Shown here in pieces: positions 46,130-58,175 of a stretch of DNA of 64,000 bases (within the stretch, counting starts at the first letter, position 1; each line of letters begins with the position of its first letter). The position numbers and the translations under genes were made by a program. Location of the stretch: NCBI GenBank assembly GCA_944989445.1, contig CALYLW010000329.1, positions 1-64,000 of the forward strand. The letters are read 5' to 3'. The DNA comes from Ampullaceana balthica (Eukaryota; Mollusca; Gastropoda; Lymnaeidae). The notes under the pieces were generated by a model. That model searched no databases. It was not told the DNA's origin and saw only the letters and a program-made list of their open reading frames with translations.

Positions 46130-48868
46130 TTGAGTAGCGATAAAGGCGGGTTGGGCCCAATAAAGTTTTAGAGATGATGTCAGAGATAGAGTGAGGTTTC
46201 AGGGGTATGTGATAGTGATAAAGGCGGGTTGGGCCCAGTAAAGTTTTAGAGATGATGTCAGAGATAGAGTGAGGTTTCAGGGGTATGTGATAGTGATAAA
46301 GGCGGGTTGGGCCCAGTAAAGTTTTAGAGATGATGTCAGAGATAGAGTGAGGTTTCAGGGGTATGTGATAGTGATAAAGGCGGGTTGGGCCCAGTAAAGT
46401 TTTAGAGATGATGTCAGAGATAGAGTGAGGTTTCAGGGGTATGTGATAGTGATAAAGGCGGGTTGGGCCCAATAAAGTTTTAGAGATGATGTCAGAGATA
46501 GAGTGAGGTTTCAGGGGTATGTGATAGTGATAAAGGCGGGTTGGGCCCAATAAAGTTTTAGAGATGATGTCAGAGATAGAGTGAGGTTTCAGGGGTATGT
46601 GATAGTGATAAAGGCGGGTTGGGCCCAGTAAAGTTTTAGAGATGATGTCAGAGATAGAGTGAGGTTTCAGGGGTATGTGATAGTGATAAAGGCGGGTTGG
46701 GCCCAGTAAAGTTTTAGAGATGATGTCAGAGATAGAGTGAGGTTTCAGGGGTATGTGATAGTGATAAAGGCGGGTTGGGCCCAGTAAAGTTTTAGAGATG
46801 ATGTCAGAGATAGAGTGAGGTTTCAGGGGTATGTGATAGTGATAAAGGCGGGTTGGGCCCAATAAAGTTTTAGAGATGATGTCAGAGATAGAGTGAGGTT
46901 TCAGGGGTATGTGATAGTGATAAAGGCGGGTTGGGCCCAGTAAAGTTTTAGAGATGATGTCAGAGATAGAGTGAGGTTTCAGGGGTATGTGATAGTGATA
47001 AAGGCGGGTTGGGCCCAGTAAAGTTTTAGAGATGATGTCAGAGATAGAGTGAGGTTTCAGGGGTATGTGATAGTGATAAAGGCGGGTTGGGCCCAGTAAA
47101 GTTTTAGAGATGATGTCAGAGATAGAGTGAGGTTTCAGGGGTATGTGATAGTGATAAAGGCGGGTTGGGCCCAATAAAGTTTTAGAGATGATGTCAGAGA
47201 TAGAGTGAGGTTTCAGGGGTATGTGATAGTGATAAAGGCGGGTTGGGCCCAATAAAGTTTTAGAGATGATGTCAGAGATAGAGTGAGGTTTCAGGGGTAT
47301 GTGATAGTGATAAAGGCGGGTTGGGCCCAATAAAGTTTTAGAGATGATGTCAGAGATAGAGTGAGGTTTCAGGGGTATGTGATAGTGATAAAGGCGGGTT
47401 GGGCCCAGTAAAGTTTTAGAGATGATGTCAGAGATAGAGTGAGGTTTCAGGGGTATGTGATAGTGATAAAGGCGGGTTGGGCCCAGTAAAGTTTTAGAGA
47501 TGATGTCAGAGATAGAGTGAGGTTTCAGGGGTATGTGATAGTGATAAAGGCGGGTTGGGCCCAGTAAAGTTTTAGAGATGATGTCAGAGATAGAGTGAGG
47601 TTTCAGGGGTATGTGATAGTGATAAAGGCGGGTTGGGCCCAATAAAGTTTTAGAGATGATGTCAGAGATAGAGTGAGGTTTCAGGGGTATGTGATAGTGA
47701 TAAAGGCGGGTTGGGCCCAGTAAAGTTTTAGAGATGATGTCAGAGATAGAGTGAGGTTTCAGGGGTATGTGATAGTGATAAAGGCGGGTTGGGCCCAATA
47801 AAGTTTTAGAGATGATGTCAGAGATAGAGTGAGGTTTCAGGGGTATGTGATAGTGATAAAGGCGGGTTGGGCCCAGTAAAGTTTTAGAGATGATGTCAGA
47901 GATAGAGTGAGGTTTCAGGGGTATGTGATAGTGATAAAGGCGGGTTGGGCCCAGTAAAGTTTTAGAGATGATGTCAGAGATAGAGTGAGGTTTCAGGGGT
48001 ATGTGATAGTGATAAAGGCGGGTTGGGCCCAGTAAAGTTTTAGAGATGATGTCAGAGATAGAGTGAGGTTTCAGGGGTATGTGATAGTGATAAAGGCGGG
48101 TTGGGCCCAATAAAGTTTTAGAGATGATGTCAGAGATAGAGTGAGGTTTCAGGGGTATGTGATAGTGATAAAGGCGGGTTGGGCCCAGTAAAGTTTTAGA
48201 GATGATGTCAGAGATAGAGTGAGGTTTCAGGGGTATGTGATAGTGATAAAGGCGGGTTGGGCCCAGTAAAGTTTTAGAGATGATGTCAGAGATAGAGTGA
48301 GGTTTCAGGGGTATGTGATAGTGATAAAGGCGGGTTGGGCCCAGTAAAGTTTTAGAGATGATGTCAGAGATAGAGTGAGGTTTCAGGGGTATGTGATAGT
48401 GATAAAGGCGGGTTGGGCCCAATAAAGTTTTAGAGATGATGTCAGAGATAGAGTGAGGTTTCAGGGGTATGTGATAGTGATAAAGGCGGGTTGGGCCCAG
48501 TAAAGTTTTAGAGATGATGTCAGAGATAGAGTGAGGTTTCAGGGGTATGTGATAGTGATAAAGGCGGGTTGGGCCCAATAAAGTTTTAGAGATGATGTCA
48601 GAGATAGAGTGAGGTTTCAGGGGTATGTGATAGTGATAAAGGCGGGTTGGGCCCAATAAAGTTTTAGAGATGATGTCAGAGATAGAGTGAGGTTTCAGGG
48701 GTATGTGATAGTGATAAAGGCGGGTTGGGCCCAGTAAAGTTTTAGAGATGATGTCAGAGATAGAGTGAGGTTTCAGGGGTATGTGATAGTGATAAAGGCG
48801 GGTTGGGCCCAGTAAAGTTTTAGAGATGATGTCAGAGATAGAGTGTGGTTTCAGGGGTATGTGATAGT
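46130..48868. repeat. 78-bp minisatellite, 35 near-identical copies
   Basis: Unit gtgataaaggcgggttgggc, cca(a/g)taaagttttagaga, tgatgtcagagatagagtga, ggtttcaggggtatgtgata. Apart from the edge copies, the only variation I find is one A/G site in each unit. At 26 codons per unit, the minus strand stays open for about 900 codons (repeat contains LYHYHIPLKPHSIS and DIISKTLLGPTR). The frame's only in-array start is a TTG, so there is no ATG. On the left it runs out into ordinary AT-rich sequence. I treat it as a repeat translation. Confidence 0.98.
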
Positions 48869-49619
48869 TGAGTCTGAGCTGTGGAAGGACGTAAATGGGT
48901 TAACAGATCGAGGGGTGTGGGATTAGTGATGGAAGAGTTTGGTGCAAGCTTTAGGGCGGAGATGAGACAAGAGGTGGGGGTAGTGCTGTGGACAGAGATG
49001 AGGGGGGGGGGTGTTGTGACAAGATTTAGAGAGGGGTTTGAGATATGAAGGGTGGTTGTGGTCGAGATATGGAAGATTTTGTCAAAATATGGATGTGGTT
49101 CGGTCAAGATATGGAGATTGTTTTAGTCAAGATTTCGAGGAACGTAGTCAAAATACGATGGGTTGATTAATTTGGAGAGTAAATAAAAAGGTAATTAAGG
49201 CAAGAAACGCGTCACAAACAATGTTGATTGAAGATATATATTGCATGGAGGCATTGTTTATCAACATTATTATATAAAATCATACGTGAAAAACGAGGGT
49301 TTATATTTAAATAATTAATAACAGCCATTTTTGTTCTGCAATACAGCACCGGGTGACTTGTGTTGAAATCTCTTCGGTCTGCCTGTCATCAGTCTCTCAT
49401 CTGGCGCGGTGGGGGCCCCTACAACTTTCACATGTGTTCCGGCAACGCTCCGATCAGACCGGTCACAGCGTCTGCTCGAATCTTTTCTGGGCTCTGCGCT
49501 TCCATTTGTCTGTGTCGGCACTAGACACGGGGCTCAGCCGCTGCCCGGAACTCGGTAATATTAAACTTTAATGGACACTTCCTGCTGGTAATAACAGCAT
49601 GGCGGTGCTGTGGCCTCGC
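48869..49619. other. Unique sequence, short gtcaagatatgga reiteration
   Basis: Three or four loose copies of gtcaagatatgga lie at 49060-49150. No gene recognised. Confidence 0.5.
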
Positions 49620-50260
49620 ATATTGGTTTGTCCAAGGACTGGGTAAAGAGGAGGTTTTGTGCATGCACTGGTAAGAAGAAGAGGTTTGTCTAAGCACTGG
49701 TTAGAAGAGGAGTTTTTTTTCCAAACACTGATTATAAGAGGAGGTTTGTCCAAACACTGGTTATAAGAGGAGGTTTTTCCAAGCACTGGTTAGTTGAGAA
49801 GGTTTGTTCAACCACTGGTTAGAAGAGAAACTTTGTCCAACCGCTGGTTAGAAGACGAGATTTGTCCAAACACTGGTTAGAAGAGGAGGTTTGTCCAAAC
49901 ACTTGTTAGAAGAGGAGGTTTGTCCAAACACTAATTATAAGATAATATTTGTCCAAACACTAATTATAAGAGGAAGTTTTTCCAAACACTGATTATAAGA
50001 GGAGGTTTGTCCAAACACTGGTTAGAAGAGGAGGTTTGTCCAAACACTGGTTAGAAGAGGAGGTTTGTCCAACCACTGGTTATAAGAGGAGGTTTGTCCA
50101 AACACTGGTTATAAGAGGAGGTTCGTCCAAACACTGGTTAGAAGAGGAGGTATGTCCAAACACTGGTTATAAGAGAAGTTTTCCAAACACTGGTTAGAAG
50201 AGGAGGTTTGTCCAAACACTGGTTAGAAGAGGAGGTTTGTCCAACCACTGGCTAGAACAT
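49620..50260. repeat. 29-bp minisatellite, about 21 copies
   Basis: Unit gtttgtccaaacactggtta followed by gaagaggag, with gaag/taag and aaac/aacc variants. Confidence 0.95.
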
Positions 50261-50869
50261 AGATTGATGTATAGATTCATTCATGATTGGGACAGGAGTT
50301 TCATCTATCGTTAGAACCTGAGGTTCGTCCAAATAGATTAAAAGAAGGTTCGGGACGATTTAATGTCACTCTCTGCAAATGTAGAGGCAGCAGTGTAACC
50401 AAGCAAAGATAAACTGGTTCGCTCAGTCATCTCATAACAAACTGGTTGTCTCCGGCACCTAATGATGATTAACGTGTTTCTAAGTCACCTTAAAATTAAT
50501 CGGTTCTGTAATGGCTGGAATAAAACGGGTCAACAAATTTCGACTTTTAAATTTTACCCAAGGGATTTCATACATTTCTTATTTGGATTTATCTTAAAGG
50601 TGAAGTTCAATGTAATTTAGACATCACCTGTAAAATGTAACCAACAATTCATTGTAATTTAGACTTTTTTCAGAAAGGTTATATAGTTTACAAGTAGGTT
50701 AGTGAGACAGCTAACGTTACGGTCAGCGTGAGATAAAATTAAATCGAATTTATTGCATATATATTACTGAAGCTAGAAGGCCACACTGTACTTTATAAAA
50801 GGGGCTATCGGAGCTAAAGGTAATGAGTAATTAGTACTTTTGATGTTGTTGTTTTTTTGTTGGACTGTA
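50261..50869. other. Unique AT-rich sequence
   Basis: Nothing recognised. Confidence 0.5.
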
Positions 50870-51030
50870 AGAACTGAAACTAAAGAGCCATCCAGGGCTA
50901 TTTTTAGGGTTATCAGAACATGAGCTAAAGAGCCATCCAGTGCTATTTTTAGGGCTATCAGAACATGAGCTAAAGAGCCATTCAGTACTATTTTCAGGGC
51001 TATCAGAGCTTGAGCTAAGGAGCCATCCAA
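50870..51030. repeat. 45-bp tandem repeat, about 3.5 copies
   Basis: Unit gagctaaagagccatccagt, gctatttttagggctatcag, aacat. The minus-strand open frame (DGSLAHVLIALKIAL) is due to the 15-codon unit. Confidence 0.92.
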
Positions 51031-51234
51031 TGATGTGTTTTAAAACCAGGAGCGTAAGAAATGGTGCTGTTAGGGCACAACGGGTGCCATTTTTTCTTTA
51101 AAATTGTTGTTGAACAAAATTGTTTATATATATTTTTATAAATATCCATATATAAAAAGGTCGTTAAATTGCAGAAGGAGATTTCCCCTCCACCTGGAGC
51201 ATTTGAATAGAAAGGGGAGGTAAAATATTGACAT

Positions 51235-51580
51235 GCTTATTTACCTGGGGCGGGCGCTTATGAGGTTTAACATATGCGGTTCACTCATTCTCTCACTTAT
51301 AGATCTCTCTTTTGCCTTCTAAATTAGAAATCTTTAATTTTTATACCAAACACCCACCCCACGTTATTAGTCATATTAAATCGAAGCTCTTGAACTTATA
51401 AGTTTTAAATTATTTTCTTCTTTTTAGTCCACTTATAAAAACTTAGTTTTTAGAAATCATTTTTTTACCTTTATTTATTTTATTCTCTTTAGTCCACTAA
51501 GAAAAACGTGGTTTTTAAAAATATTTTTACCTCTATTTATTTTACCAAACACCTCATCAGCGCCCGCCCAACGTTTAATA
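51235..51580 (+). mobile_element. Foldback element, copy 3 (rearranged)
   Basis: It contains the foldback spacer in reverse (gcgcttatgaggtttaacat), one inner arm (cacgttattagtcatattaa), an outer arm (ttttagtccacttataaaaa) and then a second outer arm. The arms are no longer symmetrical, so the copy is rearranged or composite. Confidence 0.65.
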
Positions 51581-52060
51581 ACAAATCGATGAGGTCACGG
51601 GGTGAACTTGCCACGTGAAATGAAACTACGGTAGGCGGGTACAGATGCTTATATAAAAAATACTAAGAAATGCATTAATTTGATTACGGTACATTCGATC
51701 GATCTGAAATTTTGATACAATGTATTGTCAACCAAGATATATCAAGGGTAAAATTTTGAGCTCTCTAGGACCATCAGAAGGGTTTTAATTTTAAGTTGGC
51801 AAATTTGAAAAATTGCAGACAGACACGAAAGCAAGTATATAATAAAATATAGATAAACTAAAAAGTTCAAAAATTTAATAACGGTACATTCGATCGATCT
51901 TAAATTTTGATACAATGCATTGTCATCCACGATCTATATGTGGTAAAATTTTGAGATCTCTATGACCATCAGAAGTGGTTTAATTTTACGTTGGCAGATT
52001 TGAAAAATGTTGGACAGACACACAATGCCACAGGAACGAAAGCGAGTTAATAAATACGTG
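51581..52060 (+). repeat. Two tandem copies of the short-TIR family core
   Basis: The core (ggtacattcgatcgatctga, then attttgatacaatg, then gagctctctaggaccatcag or a variant) occurs at about 51680-51830 and again at 51880-52050. The first copy, with its left flank, is the inverted counterpart of 7010-7310. Confidence 0.8.
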
Positions 52061-53077
52061 GTAAAATATTAACAGTTTGATACACTAATCTTCAGCACTG
52101 TGTTTTAAAGCTTGATGACATTTGATGAAGCTATCAAGCAGCAATCTGTTATAAAGCTATCGATAATAAAAGATGCAAAGTATAAAAGACACAAAAAACA
52201 CTGGAAGCTATATATTTTCTCGTAATGTTTTCCTACGATCAGCTATTTTCAAATAGAAAGTCATAGGTAACTATGCAAAATATTTGATAATAATTTTTCC
52301 TGTAAAGAAAACATCCGCGTAATAAAAAGTTCATCTGACCACAAGCTTTTATCTCATATCACATTAACGTCATGAAAATATTGGCTTATTTTCCCACGGA
52401 ATATTGTCTCCGACATATTTATTACCAAACTCCGTACATAAATACCGAATAAAACCTGAAGTAATAAACCCATTTTACCATCCTCGTAAAAGACCACACA
52501 GATTTGTTCCGTGTGAAGAATAAATACAATAATTCGTTTATTAAGTACGTAGGCGAGATAGTGAAAAACGGATCTTCATACCGCAGATAAAGTATACTAG
52601 CTGAAACTTGGAATGATTTCGCCTCCATCGCAAACATAAGAAAGGCTGTTTTGATGGCTGTACCACCCATCTGAAACAGGAGTACGTGCTTTGATGGCTG
52701 TTCCATCGCCCACAGATTTATCAAGCAATCTCATGCAATAGTGGTATCCTTCCTTATAGTTGCTGGTTATATCAGCAGGCGTGAATGTCGATGAAATGAT
52801 CTGGTTTATTGCTTACAACGAGCCTCAAGCGGCCACGAAGGCACTCGAAAAACATTATTTGCAAATTTCGTATTGTTTGGAGTCCGACTTGCAGATTATG
52901 CAAAATTAATTTTTTAAAAACTTCGTCACACCATTGAAAAATAAGTGTTAACTAGGCAATGGCACGCAATCATCTACCAAATCTTTACGAGGACGCAGTC
53001 CATAACAGCCGCTTCGAGCCTAATTTTTTTTTAATTCATTCTCTTCTACCAAAGGCAATACGTGGACTTGTACTAAA
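52061..53077. other. Unique AT-rich sequence
   Basis: A 100-codon minus-strand frame at 52422-52724 has no domain I recognise. A short direct repeat of tttgatggctgt occurs at about 52652 and 52690. Confidence 0.45.
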
Positions 53078-54812
53078 CACCACTGGCTATACGGTGTTAT
53101 ATATTTAACACAACTGGCTATTCGATGCTATATAATGAACACCACTGGGCTATACGATATTATATACTGAACACCACTAGCTATACTATGTTATATACTG
53201 AACACCACTGGCTATACGATGTTATATACTGAACACCACTGGGCTATACGATGTTATATACTGAACACCACTAGCTATACGGTGTTATATACTGAACACC
53301 ACTAGCTATACGATGTTATATACTGAACACCACTGGGCTATACGATATTATATATTGAACACCACCGGCTATACGATATTATATACTGAACATCACTAGC
53401 TATACGATGTTATATACTGAACACCACTAGCTATACGATGTTATATACTGAACACCACTGGCTATACGATGTTATATACTGAACACCACTGGGCTATACG
53501 ATGTTATATACTGAACACCACTAGCTATACGGTGTTATATATTGAACACCACTAGCTATACGATGTTATATACTGCACACCACTGGGCTATACGATATTA
53601 TATATTGAACACCACCGGCTATACGGTGTTATATACTGAACACCACTAGCTATACGATGTTATATACTTAACACCACCGGCTATACGATATTATATATTG
53701 AACACCACCGGCTATACGATGTTATATACTGAACACAACCGGCTATACGATATTATATATTGAACAACACCGGCTATACGGTGTTATATACTGAACACCA
53801 CTAGCTATACGGTGTTATATACTGAACACCCCTAGCGATACGGTGTTATATACTGAACACTACCGGCTATACGGTGTTATATACTGAACACCACTAGCTA
53901 TACGGTGGTATATACTGAACACCACCGGCTATACGATATTATATACTGAACACCACTGGCTATACGATGTTATATACTGAACACCACCGGCTATACGATG
54001 TTATATACTGAACACTACATGCTATACGATGCTATATACTGAACACCACTGGGCTATACGATGTTATATACTGAACACCACCGGCTATACGGTGTTATAT
54101 ACTGAACACCACTAGCTATACGATGTTAAATACTGAACACCACTGGCTATACGGTGTTATATATTTAACACAAGTGGCTATTCGATGCTATATACTGAAC
54201 ACCACTGGGCTATACGATATTATATACTGAACACCACTAGCTATATGATGTTATATACTGAACACCACTGGCTATACGGTGTTATATATTTAACACAAGT
54301 GGCTATTCAATGCTATATACTGAACACCACTGGGCTATACGATATTATATACTGAACACCACTAGCTATACGATGTTATATACTGAACACCACTGGCTAT
54401 ACGATATTATATACTGAACACCTCTAGCTATACGATGCTATATACTGAACACCACCGGCTATGCGATATTATATACTGAACACCACTAGCTATACGATGT
54501 TATATACTGAACACCACTGGCTATACGATATTATATACGGAACACCACTAGCTATTCGATGCTTTATATTGAACACCACCGGCTATACGATATTATATAC
54601 TGAACACCACTAGCTATACGATGTTATATACTGAACACCACTAGCTATACGATATTATATATTGAACACCACTGGCTATACGGTGTTATATACTGAACAC
54701 CACTAGCTATACGGTGTTATATATTTAACACCACTAGCTATACGATGTTATATACTGAACACCACTAGCTATACGGTGTTATATACTGAACACCACTGGC
54801 TATACGATGCCG
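53078..54812. repeat. 31-bp minisatellite, about 55 copies
   Basis: Unit gaacaccactagctatacga followed by tgttatatact. Common variants are cta/ccg/ctgg before gctata and gatgtt/gatatt/ggtgtt. Multi-unit blocks recur, e.g. 54130-54240 and 54250-54360, so expansion has been segmental. Confidence 0.97.
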
Positions 54813-55920
54813 CACGTGACGACCACTGTCATTATCAAATACTTCTACATTCACCGTTTGAGTGTTTTCTTCAAGCCTCCTAATGAACCCTATCAAAAGA
54901 TTTGTATCATTGCGCGGTGAAAAAATATATATTTTGGTAAATTCAATCAAGATTTGTAAATGGCATTACGTTGGCAAAAGGGGGACGGATGTAGGGTATC
55001 CGAACCCCGTGAATTTTAACAAAATGTATATGCCAGGGGGAAGAGGGGACATTTTCAAATAATCCAAAGCTTGTTTTCGATAGAGTGGTTGTATCAACAA
55101 CAAAAAAGTCCACCTCCTGGAAGCAATGCCCATAACTACACTGTATGCAAGTTAATCTTACAATCCAATATGGCATCAGGTTTTTTCCCAGCTACTCAGA
55201 TACTTATTCTCTATCCTCCCCCTTGCATAAAATAATAAAACTTTTTATTTCCATGTCCTTGTCTCCTGTCTTGCGTTAGTTAATATTTCAAGACCATCTC
55301 AACAACTTCAAGTGGTAGTGTTTTTTTTTATTGACTTGGGAATACTCTAATTGTGTTCTAAGTGTGTCCAGACGTTGATATGATTCATGTCTCTCAATGG
55401 TCTGCTCTACTGTGAGCTCTCAAGGATCTCACTTTTGATAAGAAAAATGTGGAGGTCTCTTAGACGGACGATCACGCTACAGATAAGATCCAAGCGTTGA
55501 GTGGTGTTAGCTCTCATGCTGTGTTGTTGTCTGATCATAGCAGCCAGGTGTTTCTGAGCGATCAACCCCATTACATAGTTGTAATCTGGGGGAGGTGGGG
55601 GGGGGGCAAAAAAAATTTTTTCCTAGAGTACAGTAATATAAATTTGACTTTCGAAAGCCGATAGTCCGAAAAGTCATATCATACAGTCTAGACTACTTTT
55701 TAAAAAAAAGTATGATAACTGTCTTAAAGCGGAATAGCAAAGCATGGGAACTTTCTACGGACAGAACAATGTCTACCTGTGGTTCAGTCCAGAAATTATG
55801 TAAATGTTTGCTGTGTCTGTGACAGCCCGATTCAAATAATTAAAGCTTCCTAATTGTTTATGTATGTCTTTCCAAGATTTTCCTGCCAGAAAAATAAAAC
55901 ATAACAGAATGACGCCGAGT
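54813..55920. other. Unique sequence with short minus-strand frames
   Basis: Minus-strand frames at 54765-54950 and 54943-55176 have fairly ordinary amino-acid composition, but I recognise no domain. The first runs straight into the 31-bp array. No other feature is identifiable. Confidence 0.35.
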
Positions 55921-55997
55921 TATCTTATCTTATCTGTTTACAGACGGTCCTTCTATACAGAAGATTATTGCGTCCTACGCTTATCTATGGTTTGTGT

Positions 55998-56717
55998 TTA
56001 GTCCTGCATTTTTATTAGAGATTTAAATGTTGATAAAGTGTTGGTTTTCCTGGATTCTTCAGGCAACCCATTCCACGCCCGAATTCCGGACGGGAAGAAG
56101 GAAAACTTGTATGTGTTTGTTCTTGCATACGGAATAAGAAAGGTGTTTTTATCCTTATGCCTATCTGAGGGTTGTATTAAGTTATCTTTGTGTTGTATTT
56201 CTAAATTAGAATTAATTGCTTTATGTATGATTACTACTTTGCTATTGGTTCTTCTATCCTCTAGTGTTTCAAGGTTTAATGATTTAACTAATGGTGTTAT
56301 TCTTGTCAATTTCGAATATTCTCCAGTAATGAATCTGGCAGCTCTTTTTTGAATTTGTTCTAGTTTATCAATGTTTTCTTTGCTGGATGGGTCCCATACA
56401 GAAGATGCATATTCTAGTACAGGTCTCACCAAAGTGAGGTAGCATTTTAGTTTTATATCTCTATTACATTTGTTAAAGTTTCTTTTTATAAAGCCTAAGG
56501 TTTTGTTTGATTTTTTAATAACTTCATTGACATGGGGATTCCATGATAGTTTCTCATTTATTAAGACTCCTAAGTATTTTGCATCTTTAGTTTGGGTCAG
56601 TTCTTTTCCATGAATGTAATATTTTGAATTTATTTGTTTCTTTTTCTTTGTTACTCTTAACAGTTGACACTTTTCTGGGTGGAAAGACATACTCCAGTTA
56701 GTTTCCCATTTTATCAA
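55998..56717 (-). pseudogene. LINE ORF, reverse transcriptase thumb and C-terminus
   Basis: An intact 239-codon stretch begins with KWETNWSMSFHPEKCQLLRV, then KYLGVLINEKLSWNPHV, LVRPVLEYASSVWDP, QKRAARFI and, at the end, SGIRAWNGLPEE followed by FKSLIKMQD and a stop. These are the conserved post-palm blocks of non-LTR reverse transcriptases of the CR1/L2/Jockey group. The stop at 55998 is followed by about 60 bp of 3' UTR and the (ATAAG)n tail. Confidence 0.92.
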
Positions 56718-57400
56718 TTCATCTAGTCTTTTTGTAAAATTTTGCTGTCTTGTTCTGATTTAATTGTTCTATAGATTATACAATCATCAGCAAATAACCT
56801 AACTTTTGTACCTGTTGAGATGTTGTTGGGTAAATCATTTATATATATTAAAAAGAGTAAGGGACCTAGCACAGTTCCTTGGGAACTCCTGAGTTAACCT
56901 TTATTGGTGCAGATTTAGATCCATTAATTATTACAGTTTGCTCCCTGCCCAAAAGGAAGTCTTGGATCCAGTGATGTAAGGAACCTGAGATTCCAAAGTA
57001 GTTAAGTTTTTTAAGTAAACTAAGGTGGTGAACTTTGTCAAATGCTTTTGAGAAGTCTAGTAATATTGTATCTATTTGATCATTTTTGTCTAAGCCTTTT
57101 GATAGTTCATCTATTAAACCTATTAATTGTGTTTCACATGATCTGTTTTTTTCTAAAGCCGTGTTGATGTGGGCATAGGGCATTATATTTGTCAAGGTGG
57201 TTAACTATTCTACTATATATTATGTGTTCTAGTAATTTACAGGTGATACTAGTAAGTGATACAGGCCTGTAATTACCAGGGTCTGATTTATCCCCTTTCT
57301 TAAAGAGTGGAGTTACGTTAGCTAATTTCCAATCCTGGGGCACTTTACCCTGGTTTAGAGAGGCTTGAAAGAGAACTACAAGGATTGGGGGACAGTTCAT
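56718..57400 (-). pseudogene. LINE ORF, reverse transcriptase fingers and palm
   Basis: Three short frames join to give the RT core. 57134-57400 carries VTPLFKKGDKSDPGNYRPVS and HGFRK. 56866-57195 carries motif A (LLDFSKAFDKVHH, catalytic D) and the start of motif B (SGVP). 56735-56880 continues with GPLLF and motif [10 protein letters not shown], whose DD pair (56783-56794) completes the active site. Frameshifts sit in an A run (about 57141), at a G run (about 56880) and near 56735. All three catalytic aspartates remain, so decay is recent or some shifts are sequencing errors. Confidence 0.9.
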
Positions 57401-58175
57401 TGCTTAGTTCTTTTAATAACCTTGCAGGCAAATCATCTGGGCCAGTAGCTTTGTTTATTTTTAAGTTTTTTAGGAGTGAATGTATACCTATCTCATCTAC
57501 AGTTATGTTACCTATTTCCTCCATTTTATTTAAATTTATTAAAACTTCCTTGTCGCCTGAGGCAGAAAAAGATGATGCAAAATATGTGTTAAGGATATTA
57601 GCTTTAGTTTCATTATCATTATAGGTTTTATTATTTGAGCCTTTTAGTGTGGCTATTCCTGAAGGTTCCATTTTTTTAGATTTGATAAAGGACCATAAGT
57701 TTTTATTGTTATCTTTGGTAATTACATTGTTTATATATTCATTTTGGAGGTTTCGACTAAGTTTTTGTGTCAAGTGTTTAATCTTTAAGTATTTTTTGTG
57801 TATCCTATATGAATAGGTAGCTTTATATTTCTTAAATAAGTTCTCTTTTTGTTTGCATAGCTTTTTCAATCTAGAATTGAACCAGCATTTGTTAATTTTA
57901 TTTGATGTTAGTTTTGTTGGAACATTCTCATCCATTATAGTTTTTAGATTTGTTTTTATATCTTTCCAAATTTCTTCTACTGGGCTATTTGTGTTAAATT
58001 TACTTAGGAAAGTTTGTTGGAAGTTAGCCGCTGATTGGTGTAGTTTTATTGAATTACATTTATTCCAAAGATAGATTATTCTTCTAGGTATCTTATTAAT
58101 TTTAGTTTTTATTGTATTGGTGACCCTAACAATATCATGGTCGGACAGTCCTGGAATTATTTTATAGTCTAACAC
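57345..58175 (-). pseudogene. LINE ORF, middle part: endonuclease end and linker
   Basis: It opens with LDYKIIPGLSDHDIV, containing the catalytic SDH of the AP endonuclease, then a lysine-rich linker of about 200 residues. It ends with NKATGPDDLPARLLKEL, the block that precedes the RT fingers in CR1/L2-like elements. It is out of frame with both neighbours: a missing base at about 58175 upstream and an extra C in a C run at about 57390 downstream. Confidence 0.88.

Noticed and set aside
45936..48656. A 906-codon open frame on the minus strand
   Set aside because: It is 78-bp repeat translated in register (26 codons per unit). Its apparent start is a TTG inside the array, and its C-terminal tail is low-complexity AT-rich sequence without a domain.
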